The notes beneath the pieces were generated by a model. The model worked only from the letters and a program-made list of their open reading frames with translations, was not told where the DNA came from and did not search any database. A stretch of 64,000 nt of DNA from Deuterostichococcus epilithicus (taxonomy: Eukaryota > Chlorophyta > Trebouxiophyceae > Prasiolales > Stichococcaceae), in assembly GCA_033439295.1 (NCBI GenBank), contig JAVTLE010000016.1, forward strand, positions 620,001-684,000, read 5' to 3'. Position 1 is the first letter of the stretch; each line of letters opens with the position of its first letter. Positions 1-10,003 of the stretch are shown one piece after another. The translations under genes were made by a program, and so were the position numbers.

Positions 1-1506
1 CCTGCGTGAATGGCCTAGACACAGCATGACCACCGTGTACTGGAGCGGCATCATAGCGCTCAGTGCGCCACATTGTCGCTTGGCACAGGGGCATGGCGTG
101 TGTGACCATAATGATTTTGAGAGGACAGCGAACATTGTGACCAGTCTACCGTACATGGCGGTCGGGCTGCACACCATGCGGTGAGGACATTTCTGCATCT
201 GAACATGCGCCAGCGGATTCTTGGACACATGGCTTTGCCGTGTTTGCTGATGCCCTTGCGCCAATACAGCGCATGTTTGCCCAGTTCGCAAAATCTGGAT
301 GGCCTTCATGGTCTTGCGGCATTGGCAAGTTGGTTCCTACCGGGATCTGCCGTGTTTACTTGCACAGGAAACGTCAGACGGCCGAAGGGCGGGTCTTCGG
401 CGCCAGCCTCGTGGGCGTTGGCGCAGGCAGCATGACCTATCACGCCAGCCGCGGCAGGTGGGCGGTTTCTAACCTGGACGGCCAGCATGCAGCTGTGCTT
501 GTTCCATGGGCAATGCTATTTTTGCCACTGCACTGACACTCCCGCCGCCGGCCATACCATCTCGCCAAGTCAAATGGTTGTGTGTGTGTGTGTGGGGCCA
601 CACAATGCCTGTGCAAGCACGGAGGTCAGGCTGCACTTGTGTCTGCCGGCAAGAGAGGGAGGTTCTGCTGATCAATCTTCCGCGGCCACAAGCACGGGAC
701 GACGCTGGAGCACCACACGCATCACTGCTGGCTGCCAGCAGGTGGCGCGCCTTTGGGCGGAAGCTGGACTACTGGGCCATAGCCCTGGCGAGCGCGGCGC
801 TGGTGCGGGCCTCGCGGCCGGGCACGCCCAAGGCTGCGACGGCGCTGTCCCTGGCGCTGACGCCCTTCCAGCCGTTTGCTGTCGTCAGCACCAACGGCGC
901 GGTCGCGGAGGTGAGGTCTCACGAGGGGCGGCAGCCTGGGCTGGTGTTAGGACAACGGGCTTCCACAGCGATTCCACAGCAATTCCACATGCGGTGCTGC
1001 GGCAGGGCCCTTGCGAGCTGCGAACCCGCATGCGCGTCAGGGCTCGGGGTTGAGACCGCTCCGGCAGAGGGCGGGTGCAGCGATGCATGGCGGGCAGGCC
1101 AGGATAAGGTCGCTGGACGTGCGCTGTGCTGCACGAACTCGATGGGCAGACGGCGCATGTGCAGCCGGGTCTTCCAGCCTGCGCCTGGCATTGACGTGCG
1201 CTGCTCCCCTTCCCAGGATTCCATGCCTCCTTCCATGTGTAGCCTGTCAGTCTCTACATTGAAGCCATGTTGCGCTCTGCCATGCAGGTGGATTTTCTCA
1301 GGCGTGCGCAGCAGCGGCCACACCTGCGGCGGGCTCATCGGCTGCACGTCGCGACATCGCTAGCCGGCGGCGTCGCCTTTGTCGGCGAGGAGTTTGCGCC
1401 GCGGGCGCCGCTCATCCACACTGCGTGGCACCTGCTGTCAGCGGCCAGCCTTGTGGCGAATGGCGCGTTCCTGGCCGACATAGAGCAAACCGGGCCGCTG
1501 CGGTGA
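1..1506 (+). CDS. CREST-superfamily multi-pass membrane protein (ceramidase/PAQR/Per1-like), 5' truncated by the window
   Basis: Exons seen are up to 180, 368-457, 742-910 and 1288-1506; all junctions keep phase and the gene ends at TGA 1504-1506. The start lies left of the window. The visible protein is mostly hydrophobic helices. It carries the spaced residues that define the CREST superfamily (alkaline ceramidases, PAQR receptors, Per1): a Ser-x3-His pair in GSMTYH (exon 2), an Asp at the start of the next helix in KLDYWA (exon 3), and a closing HTAWH pair in the last exon. In that superfamily these side chains bind a metal and support lipid amide or lipid hydrolysis, so a lipid-modifying enzyme or receptor of the endomembrane system is likely. 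Which branch it belongs to cannot be told from this fragment. It converges with the GT61 gene on the opposite strand. Confidence 0.7.
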
Positions 1507-2505
1507 AGTCGCGCCTTTGGTAGCTTGGGGGGGCTCTCGGTCCTCTGACGGGCTGGCGGACTGCGGCGCCAGCTGCAACTGCTGGCAGCGGGCGCTGCAG
1601 GTCTGCCGGCGGGCTCCTGCCCGCCTCTGGGTGAAGCAAGCGCCCGAGTGTGGCGCAGAACAGACTCAAAACGTGCAGCACATACAGCCGCAACGCCAGC
1701 CCTCTCCGGCGCCCATCCAGCCGTGCAGCCGCTGAACGCTGCCAGTGGTCGGCGCCGTGGCGACTGGCCCGGCCGTGACTCTGCCAAGCGCGTCACTTGC
1801 TGGACTGCTGACTGCGCAACTCCGTGGCAGCAGTTGCGCTGCGCAGCGGGCATAGCCCATGCAGGTGCTGTGCCAATTATAGTATAATGCGTCGAGAACG
1901 CGCCACACGTTTTGAAACGCGGCTGTGGGAGAGTGAGAGTTTACGAAATAGGACTGACAATTGTGGCAGTGAAATGTCGGTGCTGACTGACGTGGTTTTC
2001 AACTGGCTGGATTGAATTTGTGAGGAGTCGTGGTACCATAGTGCGAGAATGAGTGCAGGCAGGGCATAATTCGCAGCAGCACAATTGCCTGGACTTCTTC
2101 ACTGTGCTTTGACATTTGAAGACAGACAGTGGCACTTCCGTGTGGCTGTGCCTAGCTACCTCGTCGGTTCTGAATGGCCTGCCCACCAATGTCATACGCT
2201 GCTCGTCCCCCCTGCTTGCTCCTCTGAAACCGCCACAAACTCTCTAGAGAGAGTGACAGCTGAGAGAAGCCCGGCAGGCTCACGTAGCCGCTGCGTCACA
2301 CTCGGCAGCATGCATCGGCTACAGCTCCCAACGAGCTTCCGTCACCCTCCAGTCGCAGACCCCAGCTGCGCGACGAGCGCCGCGGCGACGCTACCCCACT
2401 CGAGCCGCACGCGCTGATCCAGTGGCCAGATCCCCGCTCGGTCCAGCTCTGCACATCAGAACGACAGAGCTTCGGCATCCAGCCGTGGCCCTGTGCAATA
2501 CCTTG
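1507..2505. other. Intergenic region between convergent genes
   Basis: About 1 kb between the stop of the CREST gene and the 3' end of the minus-strand GT61 gene. Open frames here are short and lack splice-consistent partners. I take it as two 3' UTRs and spacer, and see no further gene. Confidence 0.5.
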
Positions 2506-5500
2506 CTATGCCCTGCCGCCCCTGGCCTCGCAGGTGTGCGGGGGATGTCGCAGTGCAGCCTGCTGCCTGTCACCAGTGCGGCCGCCACGCCCCGCCGCTG
2601 CCTGGCGCACTGCAGCCGGCACACGGGGGGACCCGCAGCGGAGCCGCCTGGGTCGAGGTAGGAGCGCTGGAGCTGCGACCGCACCTCGCTGGCGCATTTC
2701 TGCGGGGTCGGGCTGCCACTGCTCCGCACCAGGCGCCAGCGTCACGAGCTTGACGGCGCCCTCTGCCTCGAATGCGCGCTGCAGCGCCCCTTCGTCTGCG
2801 CCGCAGATGCCAGGCTTCCGGAATCCGTACCATACACCGCAGGAGGGAAAGTCGAGGCGAAGCCGGTTGCGGCGCTCTCCTCGAAACCTCGACCTGCTGG
2901 CTTGTGCATTTCAGATGTACCAGCTGGGCAGGCGTGATGTGAGCGCAAGGATTGTGTCCAATCTGTGCTGTCACCGCCGACGAGGAGTGGCCTGCTGGCG
3001 CAGCAGAGGCACTCGGCACTTGCCCAAATGCTGCAGAGAGTGCAGCTGCAGCAGAGTCAGAGGTTGAGCACTGCGCCTTCGGATGGCAGCGCCAGGCCTA
3101 TGCCCACGGATCCTCTGCGCCTGTACAGACTAGCTTGGCGGGTGGCGGGCCAGCAAGGACACAGCCAAGTCAGGGCACCAGGCCGTGAACTGGACCAGCG
3201 CCAGGCTGCGCACCTTCCGGCACGCCGGGCGGCCGCAGCTGCAGCACGGTCGAGCCCCGCCGCATCATCAGGCCGTACGCGAGGGGCGCCGCAGGCGTGC
3301 CCACCTGCGTCACGGCGTCCCTGTCAGGCCCACGGATCAGATGAGGCTCCGGGGGGCCCTCGACAGGCAGCGCATGTCGCATCACCAGCGCAGAACTTGC
3401 GAGATGCTGCACTTCCAGGTCCTTCCAGTCAGACGCCAGGGCTACCCGTGAGGTATGACAGTCTTTCCACTGCATGCGGTAAAAATGTAGTAGAAATCAG
3501 TAGGGCAGCAGTACCCCTGCACCCACCAGGACATTTGCCCTCCGGAGCGCCGCGACATCTGCCGGCATCCCGCCGTCGGCAAAGTTGGTGCCCCCGCACA
3601 CCGCCGGCGCCGCCGCGCCGGGCGGGACCCACTTGCCGCACGCCTCCAGCGCCGCCTCAGGATTCAGCAGCTGGCCCGTGGCGAGCAGCACGCGCAGGGC
3701 GCCGGACGGCGCCGGCGCCGGCGCGGCGGCGGGGTACGCCCGCTCGTAGAACTTCGCCACCTGCCAGGCGCATGGGTAATGTAAGTCACATCCAGCCCCC
3801 TTTCTCCGGCATGACTGCAGCCAGCAGATTGTGGAGGCATGACGCTGATGATGCCCCTTTCGGGTGCAGGCACATGATGCGCGCGCGGTGCACTGACACC
3901 GGGGTCCGCCGCCCGGCAGCGGCAGTGGAAGTCGGGAGCGCGCTGCACGACCCACCCACTGCCCGGCCTCGAAGGGCCGTTGGGGCGCCGTCGCGACGAC
4001 GTCCAGCGATGGCGGCGGCGGCTCNCNGGCGNNNNCCGNNCCGGCCGCCCNGGCGCTGCTGGAGCCGCCGGCGCCGCACAGCAGGACGCGCCGGAAGCAG
4101 CGGCGGCTGGGCGCATTGGCTGTCCGCCGCGCCGAGAAGTCGCGCAGCTCCTGCACCTAGAGGTCAGGGGGAGACGAGTTTCGTCCCGTGTGTCCCAGAA
4201 GCATCCCCGGGCAGCGACGCGGGGCTCCCCCTGTATGCGAGTGGTCCTCTCTGAACCAGGGATTCGCAAATGAAGCAATCGCTCCACTGCGCCGATGCTG
4301 CTCGTGACTGCGACACTCGGGGTCCCGGGTTTGGACCGACCTCAACATAGGCTGCACCACCCGAATGGAGAGATGCCGGTGGCTCAACGAGCACGGGTGT
4401 GAGCCCACCGTGCGCTTGGAAAACGGCAGCAGCAGCCAGTGCAGATGGTTGGGCAGCGCGAAGCCGTCCAGGTCGGGCACAAACTTGAGCTTTCGGTCCG
4501 CCAGCAGCGGCGCGTCGCCCGCGGCAGCGGCGTGCAGCCATGCGAGCGTGGTCACGAAGCTGACGCTGGCGTCCGACGCCCTGCGTGGCCCGCAAGGCAC
4601 ATTGCGTCAGGGGCAGTGGAGTCGCAAACCGTGTGTTTGCTTCCCAGGGGGGAGCCTCTGCAACGGAAGCGCCGCGCAGCCGTCGGCGGCCAGGGCTGCC
4701 GCTTGCCCTGCAGCACACCCGGCTCACGGCGCCGCGCCGGGCCTTCGTGTCTGCCGCCGTCTCTGCTGCCATCGTGACCAGTCCGCAGCAGCAGGCAGTC
4801 AGCAGCGGGCGCACGGCTCGGGCCACCAGACGAGCGGCAGCGTGCAGCCCGAGAAGCGGCGCGCCTCGACGTCTGGCTGCTCCGCACCGCCCAGCAGCGC
4901 CGCCGGACGCATGACGGGGTCCCGCACCTCGTACTGTGCACCCTGCATCGAAATGGCGTCCCAACCCCATCATTCAGTCAACACGGCTGATGTGCTGGCC
5001 GACGGCTGGGGCGTTCCTTGACTGGTCGCTAAGGCAGCGCTGGAATGGCACAGGCATGCGGTCGTTGCGAGCGACTGGGCCGCTGGCAGCGCCGGAGCCT
5101 CCCGCCACTGATGACCCCTCCTGCTGCCATGCCGCAGCAGCGAGGCAGCAGGAGGGTGGGGAATCCGCTGAAGCGAGGCAGCAGGAGGGCGGGGAATCCG
5201 CTGAAGCGGGGCAGCAGGAGGGCGGAATGCCGCAGAAGCAAGGCAGCAGGAGGGTGGAGAGGGAGCACACCGACAGGTCGGGGGGATAGCCGGGCAGCGC
5301 CGCGCGCGGCCGCGCCGCCAGCAGCACACGGTCCGAGAAGTTTGCGGCGCCCGGCATGCGCTCATGCGCCCAGCTGATCAGGCGGCCCTGGAGTCAGGGT
5401 AGGGAGCTGGGGCGTGCACAAACCACTCTGACGCTGCGACTCTCGCCCTTTAGTGAAGAAGCAGGCGCCCCAATGGTATGCTGATCGAGTCCGCAGCGGC

Positions 5501-6145
5501 GCGCGGCCGCGACTCCGCATTGATTGCAGGGGGTTGGAGCCTGGAGTCCGCAGGCCGTGCCTTGCCGGCTGCATGTACAGGCGCTCGCAAGTCGTGGCGG
5601 CCATGCAGCGCCTCACCTGGTCTATGCACATGTCGGCCCACAGCTCGCAGCCGTGCGCCGCCAGGTTCTCCGTCTGCAGCTGCGGCGGCATGCAGCCCGG
5701 TGGGTCCCACTCCTCTGCACAAAGAGAAACAGGCAAAAATCAGAGGTGTCGTTGCCGGCGTGGCGGGGATTGACAGCAAACGCTGCGACCTTGTAGAGTG
5801 GACTAGTTGGTGCGCTGGCGCTTGCACCCGTTGCAGTGCCTTGCGGCGCTTCCCCTTCGCATGCCATCGCAACAGTGGCATGGCATACACAGACAGAACC
5901 TTGCCTGTGGTAAATGGCACCGCCGTGTCGAGAACCTCAGCGCTCGGCTGCGCTGCAGGACACGCAGCGCCGCGCACCAGGCCGAGCGCTGCATACAGCC
6001 ACCGCTGCGCCAGTGCCGTTGTCAGCACAGTGCCCAACAGCACGATGATCGCGGCGGTGAAGGGGCGCGGCCGCCGCTTGCTGCCGGGCTGGCCGCGCTC
6101 CGCTGCCGCTGGCTGCACAGGCGCCCAAGCCGCGTGGGCGTGCAT
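2506..6145 (-). CDS. GT61-family glycosyltransferase A, type II membrane protein (diverged)
   Basis: Starts at ATG 6143-6145 with a basic N-terminus and a signal anchor (AAIIVLLGTVLTTALAQRW), as in Golgi type II transferases. Phase-consistent exons: 5905-6145, 5617-5714, 5271-5387, 4815-4942, 4409-4580, about 3956-4154, 3527-3760, 3214-3304; the last exon(s) below 3214 are not resolved and the 3' end near 2506 is tentative. Exons 2 and 3 are 98 and 117 bp, exactly as in copy B at 23-28 kb, with similar protein (EEWDPPGC against DEWDAPGC). GT61 (DUF563) enzymes transfer xylose, arabinose or GlcNAc onto glycans in the secretory pathway. The motif before the last domain reads VGTPAAPLAYGLMMRRGS, whereas copy B has VGLHGAPLIFGFLMRPGS, so the family's His-Gly is absent here. 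Exon 1 ends in a GC-AG intron. Ambiguous bases lie in exon 6. Confidence 0.72.
4025..4051. other. Run of ambiguous bases inside a GT61-A exon
   Basis: Nine N positions between 4025 and 4051 fall within exon 6 of GT61-A, between the residues CGAGGSS and PPSLDVV. The local protein and frame across the Ns cannot be trusted. Confidence 0.95.
5141..5257 (+). repeat. Minisatellite, unit about 33 bp, in a GT61-A intron
   Basis: About three and a half head-to-tail units, each beginning CGAGGCAGCAGGAGGG or close to it (5141, 5174, 5207, 5239). The array lies in the intron between exons 3 and 4 and ends just short of the exon 3 donor. Confidence 0.85.
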
Positions 6146-6779
6146 GGGGCCTGTGGGTGCCTGGTGGTCACGCCCTCGACACGCCGCTGCTAGGGCCTGA
6201 CATGTCGCCTTGAGCTGCCAGCAGGCATGCTGCGCTGTTGGAGCGACAAGGCCAATTCAGTTGTAAAGAATGCTGGCTTCCAGCGGTTGTTGCACTGCCT
6301 TTGTGCGCTTAGGTAACGTAACGTAGGCTGTTACCAAGTTGAGACGACTGTTGTGCGTCAAATCCGATCGAACACCTCGCCACTCTTGAGAACGGAGCAA
6401 AGTTCGCGGGCCGAGTTGCTGCGAGTGCTGCATCAGCTCGCGGACAGAGGATCTCATGGGATCTCTCCTTTTGCGCGCGTAGTTTCATCTGCGCCATCTG
6501 AGCCATCGCTGTGCACATGCAAACGCGTCCATGGATGACTGACTGAAAGCGCTTCAGAATTCTCGTAGTCCATTCAGCATTGCACTCTTCTGGGTCGCAG
6601 CTCGAAAGCATCGTCGCGAACTCTGCTATGACGCACCTCCCTCCCTGATCGTGTCGTCCGCCACCTACGGCAGCGAAACGTCCAGCGCAGGTGCTGCGGC
6701 AGTTCTTCTGATATCATACGTTGGATCCAACGGGATTCATCTACAACAGCAGCGGTAGCGGGGTTTGAAACCCAGCACC
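6146..6779. other. Divergent intergenic region (shared upstream region)
   Basis: 634 bp between the start codons of GT61-A (minus) and the first F-box gene (plus). It must hold both promoters. No clear TATA box or other element stands out. Confidence 0.5.
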
Positions 6780-9549
6780 ATGCGAACTTGCTTGTCGGAC
6801 CTGCCGCTGGAGTTGCAAGACTCGATCCTGGACTTTTTGCCTTGGACAGAAGAGGCCAGGCAAGTAAATTCCATACTACCATCTGACATTGACCACCGTG
6901 GTTTGGCTCAAGTCGCCCGAGTTATGATTTGAACTTGCGTTCCGGCCTTTGCCCTGCAGGTTCAACGTTGCCCTGGTGTGCAAGCATTGGGCGCTGCGGC
7001 TGCGGCGGCCCGACAACGTCTGCTTGCACCAGATGCTCGCCGGTTACACGATCCCCAATTCGATATGATCGGCGTGATCCCACCAGGATGTGGCGGCGCA
7101 TCTGGCCACAGGCTGCCGAGCGCCTGTCGCTGGACTTGCAGGTGCGCACACTGTGGATGCATCCTTTAGCCACGTTGTAGAACCCAACAAGTATGTCGCC
7201 TGCCATCCAGTACAGCTCTGGATTGTTCAGAACACTGCCGTGTCTGCGCCGCAAGCAACCAGTCTGACGAATTCGCTGGTGGCATGGCTTGCTGCAGTGG
7301 CATCACGACTATCCGCACGCATCTGAGGATTTTGTCGCGCATCCTCACGATATACTTCGGGGTTTGCGCCTGGAGGAGCCTCATCCTGGGAGCAGACGTT
7401 CTCTACAGGCTGGGACTGGAAAGGCGTCCTGCAGCATTGTGGACGCCTGCGGCAGCTTCAGCCGCACATCGGCGATCAAGGACTCGGCTGGATTGCGAAT
7501 GCACTCCGCCACCTCACCAATCTGCAGGCACGTCCAACCTGCTTTTTTGGTTGCACAACTGCAAGGCACTCGTGGTTGGTGTGCATGCATGGAGCAGCTA
7601 CCTCGTGCTCCGGTGGACTGTTTCCCTCCGGAGCAAACGGGCGTTTTCCAGATCGACCAGATGGCGGTTCGACCATCATGTATCATGCAGGGCCTGGCGC
7701 TCAGCGTCTCTATTGCAAGCAATCTGGCTTCGACATCCTCTGGCGGTCGCCGGGCTCGCTGCCGCAGCTTCAGGTGCTGCGCCTCGTGCGGACGGACAAC
7801 AGCATCCACCGAAACTGGTTGACACCCATCAAGGGCTGGACGCAGGTGCGCAGCGCCCTGCACGAGCATCCAACACATGCAACCGACTTTGTATTTTGAG
7901 GCATGTCGCAAAGCAGAAAGTCACCGTGTGCCGCCGTGGTGCACGCTCACAATCATGCAGGCCCGAAACTTCGGGAACGCCTTCTGGTGACGCCTTTGTA
8001 GTGCACTCTATGCACAGGGCGGCATCCGAGGCCCTGCGCTCTTCACCGCGCTGTGCCACCGGTTGCTGCTCGGCTGGAACACGCTCAGCCTCGGCATACA
8101 CAAGCAGCGCTGCCGGCTGGCCAGCCTGCGCACATTGTGCATGGACAGTGACGACCTGGGACCGCGCCGAGGTGAGTGAAGCTTGGAACTTGACTCGTAG
8201 ATTCTGGGTCATGGAATCGTGGAGATGGGTTCCCGATATTGCAGCGCCTGAGCTACGTGTTGCGAGGACCGGTGCACCATGTTGATGGCTGCCCGCGCAT
8301 CTTTGCGGCGGCTGGAGCAGTGGGGGCAGCAAGAAGGGGTTGTCTGCAATTTTAAAGGACAGATGGAAAGGCAATCTATACCTGTTGAAGTGCCAGGTGA
8401 CCGCTGCAGGTGCCAGGGGACTCAGTGGAGGAGCCCATGTTCAGCCTCTCGGGACTGCCCCAGACGCGCCTCAACCTCAAGCTCACCGGCAAAGCAGCTC
8501 TGTTTTTCTGTGAGACGCCGTCTGACACGCCTGCCCTGAACCGTGCTGCATGATGTGCAACTCGTCGCCTGCACATGCACACACACTTGCATGTGCGACA
8601 TTGCATCATGCTCATGCTTGGGCTGTTCCTGCAGGCAGAATGCTTTGCCCCGAATTTCTTACCCCTGAGACCACACTTCTGATGTCTGCTGCGCCCATTG
8701 CCTGGCCTGCAGACACGGACTCTGGCACCTACGACCCGCGGCCGAACGTTGAAACGCTGGAGCTTGGCAGCCTGTCCAAAAACTTCTGCATCCAGATCTG
8801 CCGCAACCTGATGATGTGGGACGCCGCCAGCCTGGCACACCTCACGATGCGGGTGCCGGCGCTGCTGGAGACGTCCGTGTTTGCGCTGCGCAGCCCGATG
8901 CCGTCGTCGCCACTGCCGGCACTTGTGAGCCTGAACCTCAGCGGCATAAGGCTGCTGCAGCTGCCGGCCGCGCCTTTCTGGGCCAGCTCACGGCGCTGGA
9001 TCTCAGCTGGAAAACGATGGGCGGCTGTGACGGCGTGTTCTACGGCACGCTGACCAAGTGCCAGGTGCTCGACATGTCGTTCCACGTGAACTGGACGCTA
9101 ACGGATTCTGCCAGGGTGCAGTCGGCGCTGGGCACCTCCGCGCCGTGTCTCGATGTGCTGGGCCTACGGCAGCTGGAGGCGGCTGCCAGCGCCGCCACGG
9201 CGCCGGCCGGCGCTGCGGCTAGCGATGCTGCAGGCCCCTCGGGCGCCGCGCCCCCAAGTCTGCTGCTGGCAAAGTTGCCGGCGCTGGCACTCCCGCGGAA
9301 GATGCTGCAGCCGAGGGCGGCGATACTGCTGCCGATGCAGCCGTGTGGGAGGCCAGGCACAGCATGCGGTTCAGGGTGGTGGACTCTCCGCAGGCGTGCA
9401 TGCCGCAGGCGCATGCTGCCGCCGACCTGGCGCCGATCACAGACCAAGAGGCAGATCTGAGGCGGGGGCCGGTGTCGTCGTGGAAGCCGCTCGTGTACAG
9501 ATGGCGATCCGTTTGTCTCTGTAAAACAAGGAGGAGCTACATTCCATAG
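6780..9549 (+). CDS. F-box/LRR protein A, with frame breaks (possible decaying copy)
   Basis: ATG 6780 opens an F-box: LSDLPLELQDSILDFLPW in exon 1 (6780-6859, ending in a GC-AG intron), then RFNVALVCKHWALRLRRP from 6960. F-box proteins link Skp1-Cullin ubiquitin ligases to substrates. Later exons carry leucine-rich segments, for example LPQLQVLRLVRTDNS (about 7770), LASLRTLCMDSDDLG (about 8140), VETLELGSLSKNF (about 8750) and LTALDLSWKTMGG (about 8990). The order of domains follows F-box gene B at 10004-13902, including a shared C-terminal block (RFRVVDSPQA here, RFRVVDAPEA in B). Two places lose frame: near 8960-8975, where B has an intron, and near 9310-9345. Either the assembly has single-base errors or the copy is decaying. 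Middle exon borders are approximate. Confidence 0.65.
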
Positions 9550-9812
9550 TTATACAAAGGATTCTCCTAACTCGCACCGCCCAAGTAGTCCTCCCGTTTT
9601 GTGCACCTCAAATCTCGATCAGGACAGCAGCAAAGCGAAGCGGAAGCCGACACTTCAAAGTGGTTACAGCACATGCAAGGCAGCGGCTGTTGCAAATTGG
9701 CGGCGCGAATCTGAGAGCTTTCGAATCGCAGTCGTGTTCGATCAGATCAGATCGCTACAGTGCCTGCATATTGAGCACCAGAGCCTGGCCCTTCAGTTTG
9801 ATAATAACTTTG

Positions 9813-10003
9813 CTGTCCTCGGCTTTCGTTGAGCAGATCGGCCTCAGACGTGCAGACCAACTACAGGAGTAACTCATTTGCAAGCGTCAGCGTCCCAAAA
9901 GATCACTTCCTGCCCTCGGCTGTCGTTGAGCAGGTCGGCCTCAGACGCGCAGATCAATGGCAGGAATGCACTGACAGCAAGTGTCAGCGTCCCATGATCA
10001 GGC
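9813..10003 (+). repeat. Tandem duplication (about 97 bp) directly upstream of F-box gene B
   Basis: Copy 1 begins at 9813 (CTGTCCTCGGCTTTCGTTGA) and copy 2 at 9910 (CTGCCCTCGGCTGTCGTTGA). Both continue through CGGCCTCAGACG to a shared AGCGTCCC. The second copy ends at the start codon at 10004, so the duplicated segment is the presumed 5' UTR or promoter. The rest of 9550-9812 shows no gene. Confidence 0.8.

Noticed and set aside
579-600. Short GT repeat in the first gene
   Set aside because: A plain dinucleotide run in an intron with no further signal.
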